DNA of 64,000 nt from Tipula vernalis (Eukaryota; Arthropoda; Insecta; Diptera; Tipulidae): contig OY282558.1 of the NCBI GenBank assembly GCA_958295665.1, positions 114,008,838-114,072,837 of the forward strand, in the 5' to 3' direction. The notes below the pieces were generated by a model, which did no database searches, had not been told where the DNA came from, and saw only the letters and a program-made list of their open reading frames with translations. Made by a program: the position numbers and the translations under genes. Positions 1-12,400 of the stretch are shown piece by piece; within the stretch, counting starts at the first letter, position 1, and each line of letters opens with the position of its first letter.

Positions 1-99
1 TGTTATGACAGGTTATCACACACCAAAATACATATTATAATTATTATATGAAGCTGGTGATAAAATTTCGACAATGAGTGGTGATTTAACTGAATATAA

Positions 100-600
100 A
101 ATTTAAACAAATGCTAAAAAGGAATCAGATGTGTTAAAAGAAATTAAAAAGAGAGAAACGAAAATATTTGAGGGGAAATTAATAATTGAAATTGAAATCC
201 AACAATCTACGATAAATCGCGGCCTGGGAAAAAATATCACAAATTATAGGAAAATCCGGTAAAATTAACTTATTTAAAATCCCGTCGCAAATAATATTTA
301 ATTTAATTCATTTTTAGTGGATGAATGCCAAAAAATGTGCAAACCTAGTCCTACGGATATCAGTAGGAATGTGCAATTGTTAGAGCCGCAAAGAAGTTCA
401 TTCAACAGAAAGCGTAAAAGTTGAGAGCTCTGTTGAAAGAATATTGAAGGCAGTGGATAATTTGACGGAGCCACCAAACGATGAAATTCTTTGAGCCATT
501 CAGCGAAATGACGAAGAACTTTACGTTAGAACAACAAATAGACTTCCAATTGGAAAGTTTTAAACTAATGAAAACCATTACATAGCCATTTACCAAATTT
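100..600 (+). pseudogene. MADF-type DNA-binding protein relic of a PIF/Harbinger element
   Basis: A degenerate coding trace on the + strand with several stops and frame changes. Around 215-260 one frame reads AAWEKISQIIGKS, which fits the second half of a MADF (Myb/SANT-like) domain. A possible splice acceptor (tttttag) lies near 320. From about 395 a frame reads SSVERILKAVDNLTEPPNDE and continues for some 60 codons with two internal stops, ending near 600. PIF/Harbinger elements commonly carry a second gene for a Myb/SANT- or MADF-like partner that helps bring the transposase to the DNA and nucleus. The transposase relic at 2437-3349 points toward this one. With the Tc1 insertion at 733-2394 removed, only about 170 bp separate them, so I infer one element. 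It could instead be a relic of a host MADF-BESS gene. Confidence 0.5.
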
Positions 601-732
601 TGTGATACGGACTAAATCAAAGGCTAAACATTATGTGATTGTCAAGAAGACTTTTGTATTTTTTTTTTATTAAATGGGCCTTTATTTTGTATAATAAATA
701 ATCTAATTTTATGTTTACGTTTTCATAGTATA

Positions 733-2394
733 CAGTCAGCGTCAAAAGAAAGTGTACACCATGTTTTCTTATATAAACGCTTTTATTTCGGCATTGAAAC
801 ATTAAAGTTTTTCTAACTTTACTATTATTTACAAAACACTATGCAATGCTCCTAAGATATGTAAATGAAAAATGAAAATATTTCAACAACAACAACAACG
901 GTGCAAACAAAACTAAAAATACTCCAAATTTAATGCGTCAAAAGAAAGTGTACACATATAGTAGAATAATGCTCATTTTAAAATTACGCAAAAAAATGTA
1001 CCGTTATTATTTGTTTTTGTGTTTAAATTCTTTACTTGCTCTGTTTTCTGTTGTGCTCATGTGATTTCAAATTACTTGCAATTGTTATTTCATAGCGTGT
1101 GTATTAATATCAAAATGGGCAAGCAAACTGCAATTGAGACGAGAGAATTAGTTATAAAATTTAAGGAAGAAGGCAAATCTTTACGCGAAATTGCTACAAT
1201 TGTTGGAAGAAGCCATAATGCTGTAAAAAAAATTATAGATAAGCAGAAAAAATTTGAAAGTTTGGAAGATCAGCCACGTACCGGGAGACCAAAACGTCTT
1301 AATGACTTAGAAATTAGGTCCATTGTGAGAGCAGCAAAGAAAGATCCGACTGTAAGTGCGGTGAAAATATTAGAGCAAATGTCCGAATCATCTAAAAGGA
1401 AAGTAAGTGCCAGTACCGTCCGCCGAGCGTTACACGCAAATGGTTTATATGGAAGAGTTCCCAGAAAAAAACCACACATTTCCAAACAAAATAAGAAACG
1501 ACGTCTAGAATTCGCCAAAAAATACAAAAATGAAGAAAAATCGTTCTGGCACAACGTAATTTTTACAGATGAAAGCAAATTTGAGGTCTTTGGACAAAAA
1601 AAACGTGGTAAAATTTGGAGAAGCAGAAATGAAGAATTTAATAAAAGCAACATAATATCTACCGTGAAGCATGGCGGGGGTTCGGTGATGGTGTGGGGCT
1701 GTATGGCGGGAAGCGGTGTGGGAAACCTAATATTTATTGATAGTTAAATGAACAAAACCGACTATTTAATATTTTAAAAGAGAATTTGGTGCCTAGCGTA
1801 GAGAAATTAAACTTAAACCGAGTGTGGATCTTTCAACAGGACAACGATCCCAAGCACACCGCCAAAATTGTTAAAGAATGGTTGTTGTACCACACCCAAA
1901 AATAGTTAGATCATCCCCACAGTCACCGGACGTCAATCCAATTGAACATCTTTGGGAACATTTGGACAGACAAATAAGAAAAAGAACCATAACCAGCAAA
2001 GACTCTCTGAAACAAATTTTACAAGAGGAGTGGTCCAAAATTCCAGCGGAGGTAACAGCGAAATTGATGGAATCGATGCCTAAGAGGCTAGAAGCAGTTT
2101 TAAAAGCAAAAGGAAATCAAACAAAATATTAGTCATAAAATTTAAATTAAATATTTTTAATTATTCTCAAACTGTACACTTTCATTTGACGCACTAAAAA
2201 TGGAGTATTTTTAGTTTTGTTTGTACTGTTTTTGTTATTGTTGAAGTATTTTGATTTTTTATTTAAATGTTGTAGGAGCATTGTACTATGTTTTGTTAAT
2301 AACAGTAAAGTTAAAAAAAAATAAAAATTTTAATACAAAAATAAACATTTTGATTTACGAAAACATAGTGTACACTTTCTTTTGACGCTGACAG
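733..2394 (+). mobile_element. Tc1-like transposon with IR/DR ends, complete in outline
   Basis: The element is 1662 bp and flanked by TA dinucleotides (731-732 and 2395-2396), as expected for Tc1/mariner insertion. Both tips carry the same inverted repeat (left cagtcagcgtcaaaagaaag; the right matches after the second base). The repeat is long, about 225 bp per end, and has the IR/DR layout: a short motif gcgtcaaaagaaagtgtac occurs at the tip (739-759) and again inside (935-955), mirrored at 2174-2192 and 2368-2389. Such paired binding sites for the transposase occur in the Sleeping Beauty, Minos, S and Paris type of Tc1 element. It carries one broken transposase gene. It sits between the two relic genes of a PIF/Harbinger element, so it inserted later than that element. 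Confidence 0.93.
1115..2132 (+). pseudogene. Tc1-like transposase, broken by one stop and two frameshifts
   Basis: A cut-and-paste DDE transposase of about 340 residues when intact, acting on the element's own ends in the nucleus. The likely start is the ATG at 1115 (MGKQTAIETRE); an upstream ATG in the same frame at 1019 would add 32 residues with no counterpart in the family. The N-terminal half shows a paired-like helix-turn-helix (SLREIATIVGRSHNAVKKI), a GRPKR AT-hook-like motif and a second helix-turn-helix. Catalytic residues lie in FTDESKFEVFG (first D), [11 protein letters not shown] (second D) and SPDVNPIEHLW (E), the DD34E pattern. Damage: a stop at 1745-1747, a one-base deletion near 1772 and another near 1898. 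All three catalytic residues survive, so loss of function is due only to the frame breaks and the copy is fairly young. Confidence 0.93.
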
Positions 2395-2436
2395 TATATA
2401 CATATATATTTGTATAATAAAGTTACACTTATATCA

Positions 2437-3349
2437 TTCCGTATTGGCAATAACACCTTCCTGTAGACACCATCCAGCAAACTTTTCATGAACTTGAAAT
2501 GAAACTGGTTTGGGAACACTTTCAATATTTTGAAAGCTGGATTTTTAGAGCGTTAAGTAAAATACACCAAGTATGGGGAATATGCCGAAGACATTGTTCA
2601 CAATTCGCCTAGCTCTAGATAACCTGCAATTAAATATCCGTTCTCTTATGAATAATTTTTGTCCTGGATAAGGTGTTAACAAGTTAGGTTTGAGCTCAAA
2701 TCTCTCATCTCTGACTAGCACTTGTTGCAATTTCGCACTATTAGTTCCTGAAAGACAAGCATCTTCCAGCATATTTAAAGAACTAGAATTTTTAATCCAT
2801 GCTTCGCCAAACTGGCAATTCAAAATATAAACTTCCGCCTTTATCTGGACAAAACATTTTTATATGCTTGCCGTAAACAGCGCCAAGGCAGTTTGGGAAA
2901 TTCCACCGTGTGAACAACTCTTCCGATATTTTTTGCCATTTGGAGTTCGTCAATTGTTATACGATTGTTTGCATGATAAATCTTCTGATGGTTGTTATTC
3001 ATATTAGGAAATGTAATGTGTGCAAATACAACCACTTGCCAAAAATTTTAACGTTATGACTAATTTTTCTTTTGGGGAAATAATGTCTTTCCAGAAATTT
3101 GATTACCTTAGAGCAATTTTCTTACCAGTTTTCCGAAGGATAAAATCAAATTGCTCCTTGCTTATCCTAAAGTACATAAAATATTTTTGGGGTTACATTT
3201 CCAAGTTTTCTTGTAATGTAAAAAATTTCTCGGGGGATTTTCGGAGGCGATTTAACGGATGTACATGGTACTTTGGAGAGTTTCTATTTTTCCGTATCCG
3301 CGCAGGGGTCAGTTTGATATATCATAACATTGGGAAGAAACAACAATAA
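2437..3349 (-). pseudogene. PIF/Harbinger (HARBI1-like) transposase relic
   Basis: A decayed DDE transposase read on the minus strand. Starting near 3300 the frame reads KYHVHPLNRLRKSPEKF and then YFRISKEQFDFILRKTGKKI, the conserved N-terminal region of HARBI1-type proteins, followed by SPKEKLVITLKFLASG. Near 2870 comes LGAVYGKHIKMFCPDKGGS, matching the family motif GAIDGKHI; the first catalytic D is replaced by Y. The part that should carry the second catalytic D is deleted: the frame jumps to FGEAWIKNSSSLNMLED. The third block (LKPNLLTPYPG, then RIFNCRLSRARRIV and FGI, 2560-2720) is well kept, and a C-terminal trace ends near 2437. Several stops and frame changes show that it is dead. Its partner may be the MADF trace at 100-600. 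Confidence 0.88.
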
Positions 3350-3499
3350 AATTGTTGGACATTTTGAAGTAAACTTTGGCGTTTATCCTACAAGATTTTC
3401 TAATGGTTGGAAAAATATTATCTGATGGCCTGATCCTTGAGATAGAGTACCAATACTTGACGGTTTGAGATCTGCTTACCGTATTATAATCCAAAGTAT

Positions 3500-6400
3500 G
3501 TTATATCATATGGAAACCAGTCATATTTTATTTACGTGCCTTATTTCAATATTTTTTGTCGGCATTGGTTTTAAGCCATTAAGAATACTCCAAACTAACT
3601 TAAAAATATAAAAACATAACAAAAAAATTTGATCTAGTTACTTGTGGGCCGTGCAATTTAAATAGTAAGAAAAAAATATTATTATCAAAAATTATCAAGA
3701 AAGCGGACTTTGATTTCATAACAAAATTCTAGAGTTTAGAACTTACTAAAAGGTACATTTAAACTTAAATTAGACTTTTAAGCCTCAGCTGAATTCCAAA
3801 ATCTTACATTTTCGAAAATCATTTTTTCGAAAGATTTTGAGTAGTTGGGTTTGGGATTTGTGTTTTATCTTAAACAGTTTGAAATTTGAACCCAAACATT
3901 CTATTCTAATAAAATTTGAAATAAAACTAACTATCGAGTTAAGTAAGTGAGATCCAAGTAAATGATGAAGTTCCAAAATCTGTAAAACTGCGGTAAAACT
4001 ATTTCCAGTTTTAAAATATTGACAAAACAGGCTTTTAGTGAGATGATAAAAATATTGCTTATCTCATATATAGGGAAACGCCTTGAAAATAAAATATTTA
4101 ATAACATTACTTAGTATAATTCACGTATTAAAATTGACCTTGTTAAAATAGTTTGTAATAAAGCGTTATAACATACTGTGTGTTTGTTATCTACTCGTGT
4201 TTTCTAAAATTATCAATCACAAATACATACATAATCTTTGAAAAATATATACCACAACCTGATAACGCGCACGACAAACATATGCATACATTTAACAGTG
4301 CAGCGTAGCCAGCTGTATCGTCAGCTGATATAAATATTTATAATCAATTCAACATAAATCTATTTTTGTTCTCTGAGCTAGTAAATAATTTAATATGTAA
4401 TGTATTCACCCACGCGGTTTAAGTTTATTATTTTGTTTGTATTATCAACAAAATTTACTTTCTAAATGGTAAATTTATTTAGTTGTTTGATAATAGATCT
4501 GGAAATTTCAAGTTCAATCAAAATTAAGTGGAAAGTTTTATTGCTCATAAAAGTAGTATATTGTATGTTTCACAGAAGGTCCCGTACAACTTAAACCCGT
4601 AGAATATATTTTTTTTTAATGTGATCCTTGTGCCGTCACATCCGCTAACAAATTAATCTGAGCTTCACAATTATCTATCCGTTTTCATAACAATTATGCA
4701 TTATATATAAAAAATTAATCGCACCGCTAAGATGCTAGCACACCAAATACAAATAATGTACGTACATAAAGTACTGAACACATACATTTTATTTAAATAC
4801 ACCCGACACAACATCGCAAAAAAAGAACCAACAAAGCAAAAAATAATCACAATAATAAAATAAAAAGGGTCTTTGACCTTGACGACTTGATTATAATGGT
4901 TGAAAGATGAATGAATGTTTATATACATAATAAATGTACATTGTAGAAAAGCAATAGACATACAAAATTTTCCCATGAACACAGAAAGAGATAAATCTAT
5001 ATAATACTGGGTTTATAATGTGTGTGTAGTGCGGTAATGTATATCCATTTAAATTTCGGTAGACACAAACAGTTTTTTGAGAGAACGACAAAAAACAGGG
5101 TATATACAATATACATATAATACTCTGGCGATAGGGACGCGACGACGAGAGGGACATAATATTGAAGATATAATATGGATTTTCCTTTTTCCTTTTTTTA
5201 TTTTGTTCTCTTTACAGTGTTCATGGAAAGCTCCATACCGTAAAATTCACGCATAAATAAACCACCTTTTTGGAGTACATGTATAAAAATGTATATTGGG
5301 GCGAATCATCATGAAATAAAAAAGGGTTGCTAGATTAAACAGTGGTTTCATGCCACCCATCACTTGAAGTTTTTTATATCGACATTAAGAATGCTAAATT
5401 TAAAGAATAAAACCCAAAATTTCCATCAATTAATTAATCTAATTATATACACCTAACAATATGCAACAGATCAACTGGTGTACTAAATCTTTTCTGTGGT
5501 GTACTAAAATATTAAAGGCCAATCTACCTACATTTTATCTTGAAGACAATTTTCTGAAAACAAACTAAAAAGAAAATTGTTAGTTTACAGAATTTAAACA
5601 AACAACAAAAGATATTTGTACATGTATAAATTTATCAGCACACCACCCAATATACCAAACCCAAGAAAACTATGAACATTTTTGTAAAATAAAAATATAA
5701 ACAAAATAAGAATAATTGTTAAAATACAACGAAAATATTGATTTCGATTTTTCACGTGCTTGGAGGTTGGAGCATTTTATAATTCGTGTGTGCAAACGAC
5801 AGGATTTTCGGTTTTACGTCAAACGGAGGTTATTTCTATTTAATTAGTTTGGTGTCTACTCTGAATAGAGAGAAGAACAAAGAGAAAGTGTTCAAAAACA
5901 GGTGACAGCCCATATACATAATGAATGTAGTACCTGTATTTTAACTCAACCTCAACATAACTATAATTTATCTATTAAGCGAACTAAATTTAGAAGTTTT
6001 GAAATTAGAATTAAAAAGTCAATTACATTTATGCCTTTTCAAAAATCATTGGTTCTTATGACCAGTAAAACCTCGATTTAAAAGACCTAATTGGGAATTT
6101 GCCTTAATTTGAATACCTCTTATGTACAAGTTTATCCAAATACAGAATTTCAAGTCAAATTCAGGCCAAAGAGGAAGGTACATTGTTATAATTTTAGACT
6201 TACCTGAAGAGGAGAAATATGTATACATAGTTGTTGTATTAGTATAATTAAATTGATTTGTTGTCTTGACCGATGTGATTGAAATGTATTGGTTATTGGA
6301 CGGGAAATAACGACTTTGATCTTTAATTCCGGCAAACAATAGTATTGAAATGTTAATGTAAACCATTATTGATTTTGGAATGAGCGAGATTTTTTTTTTA

Positions 6401-6580
6401 GTCAGCCTTGATTTGATTTTTGCGTTGTAAAGTGGAAAACGCACAGTGTTTAAGGAAAGAAAAAGTCTATCTATAAAACATATCGTTAAAATTACATAAA
6501 AAAATAAATAATTATAGAGATTTCAATTTTTATAGAAATGAAAGACTATATTTTCAATATAATGTAATGGTGTTGGGTTT
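3500..6580. other. AT-rich stretch with no supported gene
   Basis: Open frames here are short, AT-driven and without family motifs. I see no terminal repeats or coding relics that I can name. Short runs of TACATATA-type simple sequence occur around 4900-5130. Confidence 0.6.
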
Positions 6581-6582
6581 AC

Positions 6583-6933
6583 CTATTGAATTTTGATCAA
6601 TTCCGTAAGGCGAATTTTGTAGCGTTCAAGGCGTAGTTTGTAAACAAAATTGTTGGGTTCAAGAGCCCCAGCCCGGCGTAACTTAAAAAAAACAGTGTTA
6701 CTAATACAAGGGCCGCAAACTGGCGTATTTTGTATCGAGCTGTGGAGAACAATCAATGAAAAAAGAGGTACCAGTCGCAAACCACATGTTTGAAGGTCAA
6801 ACAGACAACGGATCCCATCAGCAGAAAGAAACCGTACAAAAGCAGGAGAAGCCATACAAATAACAGATAGAAATGGAATTCTAACATGATTTGTTGGTCT
6901 GGAATATGGATCATTAGAAAAGAACTTGAACAA
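6583..6933. other. Relatively GC-rich block of unknown origin
   Basis: About 350 bp is richer in GC than its surroundings. On the minus strand it stays open for 116 codons, and a second minus frame is open for 66 codons. The minus reading ends with KLRLERYKIRLTELIKIQ, which looks protein-like, but I recognise no family. It ends exactly where the tandem repeat units at 6937-8027 begin, so it may be an end of that repeat or an old exon or transposon fragment. Confidence 0.3.
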
Positions 6934-6936
6934 AAA

Positions 6937-8027
6937 TTCTCAAATACGGCCAATTAGGAAGAAACTCGGTTATTTCTTAACCTTTCATCAAAATCGGTTA
7001 AGAAATAACCGCATTCCTAATTGGCAATATTCCAGAACTTCGTCTAAAACTCATTTTAGAATCCCATTTCCATCATGCATACTAAATTGAATCATAATCG
7101 GTTAAGAAAGAAATAACCAATAAAGAAACCAAGTTCCTTGATTTGGTCTGAATTTGACTTTAAAATGCCGTATATGGATAAACCTCTACATGAAATATTC
7201 AAATTTCTACTTTCGGATCTAGGAGGCAATCGGAAATAAGAGAGAGCGCAATCCCCCGTTAGTATCTTAAACCGCAGTTTTACTGTAATATGTGTCGAGT
7301 TAATTATTTATTAATTATTACTTTTAAATAAATTATTTTTAGAAGAAATTCTCAAATACGGCCAATTAGGAAGAAACTCGATCATTTCTTAACCTTTCAT
7401 CAAAATCGGTTAAGAAATAACCGCATTCCTAATTGGCAATATTCCAGAACTTCGTCTAAAACTCATTTTAGAATCCCATTTCCATCACGCATACTAAATT
7501 TAATCATAATCGGTTAAGAAAGAAATAACCAATAAAGAAACCAAGTTCCTTGATTTGGTCTGAATTTGACTTTAAAATGCCGTATATGGATAAACCTCTA
7601 CATGAAATATTCAAATTTCTACTTTCGGATCTAGGAGGCAATCGGAAATAAGAGAGAGCGCAATCCCCCGTTAGTGTATTTTTTTTTTTTAAATAAAAAC
7701 TATTAGTTAGTATCTTAAACCGCAGTTTTACTGTAATATGTGTCGAGTTAATTATTTATTAATTATTACTTTTTAAATAAATTATTTTTAGAAGAAATTC
7801 TCAAATACGGCCAATTAGGAAGAAACTCGATCATTTCTTAACCTTTCATCAAAATCGGTTAAGAAATAACCGCATTCCTAATTGGCAATATTCCAGAACT
7901 TCGTCTAAAACTCATTTTAGAATCCCATTTCCATCACGCATACTAAATTTCATCATAATCGGTTAAGAATTAAATAACCAAGTTCCTTGATTTGGTCTGA
8001 ATTTGACTTGAAAATCCCGTATATTGG
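6937..8027 (+). repeat. Three tandem copies of a ~410-450 bp repeat unit
   Basis: Unit starts can be set on the shared phrase ctcaaatacggccaattagg at 6939, 7351 and 7800. The first spacing is 412 bp and the second 449 bp; the difference is a T-rich insertion near 7673-7710 in the second copy. The copies are nearly identical (for example cat/cac and ttga/ttta changes), so the array is young. The third copy is cut short near 8027, where a Tc1 transposase fragment begins. Each unit holds a hairpin: ccaattaggaa and atttcttaacc pair with ggttaagaaat and ttcctaattgg. The phrases atcataatcggttaag and attttagaatcccatttcc also occur in the older array at 13330-13870. Confidence 0.9.
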
Positions 8028-8262
8028 CCAATTGATGTGCGCCTTACCGAACTGTATTCGTTTTGCCACATGTCTCTTTCGGACTCCTGGCGGCCAATTT
8101 AGCTTCTAATAGGCGCCTCCGTATAGTCACCGCACTTACAGGTACCTGAAGTTCCTTCTTTATCTTCTTTGAGCTGATATGAGAGTCGTTCCTTACCATT
8201 TGTATGATTTGTTGGTCAATACGCTCAGTTGTTTTCCTTTTTGGCCCACGTGTTTCAGCCTT
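8027..8262 (-). pseudogene. Tc1-like transposase fragment (N-terminal DNA-binding part)
   Basis: On the minus strand the sequence reads GPKRKTTERIDQQIIQMVRN, then SSKKIKKELQVPVSAVTIRRRLLEAKLAARSP in the same frame. This is the GRP/AT-hook junction followed by the second helix-turn-helix of a Tc1-family transposase. The next expected segment is partly deleted, and the frame slips just before a trace reading AKAHINWP-like near 8030. No catalytic block follows: the fragment ends where the third tandem repeat unit stops. It is a different lineage from the two other Tc1 elements in this window, judging from the residues of the helix-turn-helix. It is clearly non-functional. Confidence 0.82.
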
Positions 8263-8679
8263 ATCAGTCCATTTTACTGAATTAGATTGAATGACAGACT
8301 ATTTTCGACAGACCAATTTCGCAGAAGATGGTCTGATTTTCCTTCACATCAAAGTTTTTTAATAAGGTTTTGCTTTTCTTCCGTGCAGTGCTTGGATCAA
8401 TTCATTAATTTTCTAAAATCCAGTTAAATATGGTTTTTGCACTTTACGAATTACGAGAATAATTTGTACTTACCAATTAGTTAAAAAGTCGAGTTTAACT
8501 CTTCGTTAAAAGCCTCGCTTGAAATTATGTTTCTTGCGTTGCTTCTATTATTATGAACAGCTTGGTTCAAACACTCGCTAATAAATGTAATCTCATAAAA
8601 AAGAATTAAGCATTTTTTGAAACAGTAATGATATACTGTTAATAAATGAGGAGAGAAGAAACTTTCAAGCTTGGTTAAT

Positions 8680-9410
8680 AACATCGGGAGCGACATAGGA
8701 TAAATACCATAATATTGAGCTGAAGTTAGTAGCTGTTGGTTTTGCCCAAAATATTTGTCTATTTTGTACGTCATTTTATTTGTGATATTTCTCATTACAC
8801 ATTTCAATTTGCGTTTGGATTTGGTTGTGTTAATACCAAATTTTTTATAGTTTTGTGATTATTGTGAGATTTTAAAAGTATTTTTAATTTTTTTTCGGGT
8901 TTCTACAACGTTTTTAATTTATTTTCTTGTTTCTCGTTTTAATTTTTAGTTCACTTTACAAGTTTTTTTAGTTTTTCATTGTTTAAACCGTATTTCATTA
9001 ATTTTTATTTATATTAAATTTATTATATTATATTTTTAATTTACCAGAATTAATTTTATTATTTTAATATTTTGTAATTTTTAATTTTTATTTGCACAAA
9101 ACAACACATCAACATCAAATTTTAAATAACAGAAAATCAAATCAAATGAAACGTCAAAAAAGAGCCATTTAGCGACTTTTGTACATAAACAATTTAGCGC
9201 GTTTTTTATTAAGAGCAAAATGTTGCTAATAATTTTGCTTTTTTTTTGTTTTTTGGTTGGTAACCCTGCGCTACCCTTTGCTCAAAGTAAGAATTTTTTC
9301 AACTGGAGTAAGAAACAAGTAGGAGGAGCTTATGACATTTAAAGTGACTTGATTGATAGAGAGTTCGTAAACAAATACTATGGTATTTTTCCTATGTCGC
9401 TCCCGATGTT
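8680..9410. mobile_element. Candidate non-autonomous element with 32 bp inverted repeats
   Basis: aacatcgggagcgacatagg starts at 8680 and extends to 8711; the same 32 bases lie in reverse complement at 9379-9410 with one mismatch. The ~670 bp between them are AT-rich and carry no transposase. I cannot find a clear target-site duplication, so this may be a MITE or foldback remnant, or an inverted duplication. A second shared phrase, ctattattatgaaca, occurs outside each arm (about 8542 and 9499) in direct orientation. Confidence 0.5.
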
Positions 9411-9419
9411 ATGAATCAT

Positions 9420-12400
9420 GCTTCAGAGCATTGCCAACCTTGGAAAAGTGTAAGGAGTAAAAAATATTAAAGAGCTATTAAAGCAAGGTAATGCGCTGCT
9501 ATTATTATGAACACAACTGTATATCTTTGGGAAATTTTGACGAAATCGGTGCAACTGTGCGAAATTGTATACAAGACAAATAAACTTAATTTGAGTTTTA
9601 TAAATGTACTTACTTATATAGATTGGCTCAACTATCTAGTGAAAAATTCTATTTTAATTTTTTTTTTACATTCCAAGCCTAGCGAAAATTTATAAACTTA
9701 AGAATTTTTTCAAGTAACAAAAAAGAATTCACTAAAAAAAATGTTGCAAATACATGTTAATATCACAGTTAAATCTAGGAGTACAAAACTAAAACTGAAA
9801 TGATTTATAAAAATTTTAAAAGCGATTTTCCATTTATTTCTTAAGTATGGACACAAAAATGAGCATCCTAATTTTTTTAAGCAGCAGCTCAAATTTAATA
9901 AGGTTTTGTTTTCTTGGATGATATTAATTTTTCGCTTGTGGCTCCCGATAGCGCTCCGTAGAAATAGGTAGAGCCAAATATTTTTTATATCAAGTTTTCG
10001 CTAAACAATTGAATTAAAAATGTTGGTTTGATGTCAAATAAAATTGGTTTAACAATAACTAGTGCGTCAAATTTAGCGAATAAAAAACACAGCTATCAAT
10101 GTTACCAATTTAAGCCTAAATTCATTGACCGATGTACGATACTTCTCTTTCAGTGTTTGGTTAAGCCCTCACTTTTTCCAGACCTCAGAATCTTTTTAAA
10201 AAAGAATTGTACGCATTTAAATGCATTCCTTCACGATATAAGGAATTAAACACATTCAATTCACACAATTTACGAGGTTCCCTAAGAATAACATGAAGAA
10301 CATGAAAATTTTAATGGGAATGGCGTTAAGCGATGTTTAACTGTAAGTAAATTTTTATTAAATACATAGCTATTTTCACTAATTGCGGCAAATACAGTGC
10401 TTGTAAAAACTAGTAAGTATATATATGTATAATAACTATACTATTTTAAGGTCACATTTCTGAGTACAAGATAGCACAAAAAATAACACACTGATAAACA
10501 CTCGACTGCCACACGTCATTTAATTATTTCTTAATTGAACGCATCCAATTTCAATTTTATTTTTTTTTTTTATATCACCGCCTTGTAATCTACTTTTATG
10601 TAATTTTTTTTAGAATCTCGTATCACAAAACTGACACCCTTGAAGGCAATAAGATAATTTAAGATAATTTTCTTTAAGGGCACGTGCTTACTCTATTTTC
10701 GTTTTTCTTAAACATTAAGATATCCAATTTCACAATAATTATAAATTTAGAATTTAGTTTGGCATGGGGTATAAAATAATAGTATATTGTATAAAATTCT
10801 AAATATTTTTTGTTTTATTAATTAAACTGGATGTTCCGCATAGCTAATCGAGCAGTCTTTATAAGTAGAAAGTGTTTTCTAAAACATTATAAATATACAT
10901 AATATAATACAAAGTGAAAATATGTACCTTGAACAGCGCTCATCATAATTCTAGATAATAAATTGATCAAGCTTTCATTTCCGCAAAAAAAAATGTATTT
11001 TGGTTTATGCAAATTTTTTTTTCCACGAATTCTGTCACCAACTTTATGCGAAAATACTAATGTGGTTACAAACTACTGTACTATCAATAAAGGTATATTC
11101 TATGATGGTTTTAAAATTGGTTACCAACAACACTATATCAATGTTAATAGAATTTACTTCACGTTTCTGATTAAAAAAATAAAAATAATTTATTCATTAT
11201 TTTTAAATCTGCCTTTAATCATTGAAACTTTCACCGCACATAAATTATAAACAAAAAGAGTTTTCGAGAAGTGTTACTTTCGCTCGCGACTCACGTGAAT
11301 TAAAATATGTGACGAAATGTTTAAGCGATTTTCAAATACGGTCGGTCATTAACAATAAAATTTATATCGATTCAAATGTCGTGAGAAATTGTTTGGATCG
11401 TTTAAGAGAGTTTCTTCATTTGACAACAGGATAACGATTTATCATCATCTGTACTGTTTGACACAACGAAATCCTAGTTTAGTAGGTATTCTCTAAAGCG
11501 TAAACCAAAGACACAGCCAGAATTACTAATTTTGTTTGGTTTTTTTTTCTGAGGGAACTTTTTAAGAAATTTAACTCATACTGTATGAATAAACGCCTAT
11601 ATGGTTACAAACGACAGGCGCAAATAATATAGAAAATGTATGTTAACTCATTTGAAACCGAAAAAAATAAATATGAAGTTTTTTTTTTATATTATGTACT
11701 CTGTACATGGAAAATCGATCTGAGATAGGGAAATGGTTAGTAGTAACCAAACATACAAAAAAAACGGTGATGATGTGGTGGTGGTGTGGGAATTTTCTTT
11801 TTTACATTTATATGGGAAATTCATACATTTATATTCTTGTTGAAAGCAAAGTTTGTTTTTGTATATAAACGTCGCATGTAGTACATGATGTCTACGTACT
11901 TGATAGCACGTTAAATTAAATAAATGATAATTAATTTTATGATGCAAAAATTGCATTAAGCTGCATGCATATTCGAAAAGAATACATTTTAAGATAAAAA
12001 CAAAAAATATTCCAGATACACATTACATTTTAAGATAAAATAATTAAAAATTAAATTAGCAAAATGATGTAATGTAATCAATGTATGTAGTTGTATTTAC
12101 GATCCCACCATGTCTAAAATGCTTTACTTATTAGCGATTAATCAAATGTATTATGTCTGTGAAACATAAATAATTAAATGTTGTATGTCATTCTAGATAT
12201 TTATGGTCGCTAAATTAGTTCTGCTAATAATAGGATATTGTAAAATAGTGGTATAAGTAAATCAACAATCAACAACAACAATAACAAACGGAAGTTGATA
12301 TGTGTTTTTTTAATAAATTTATTATATGTACATACATGCAAACATAATACGTATATAAACACAAGACGAAACATAGAGAGCGAAACTTAAATACACAATA

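Noticed and set aside
1270..1653. 127-codon minus frame inside the Tc1 element
   Set aside because: Antisense to the transposase, which shows clear family motifs on the plus strand.
6937..8027. Direct repeats considered as a CRISPR-like array
   Set aside because: The units are over 400 bp long with no short repeat/unique spacer pattern, and the DNA is clearly eukaryotic.
11222..11434. 70-codon frame with a fairly protein-like composition
   Set aside because: No family recognised, no splice context or neighbouring coding; not enough to call a gene.
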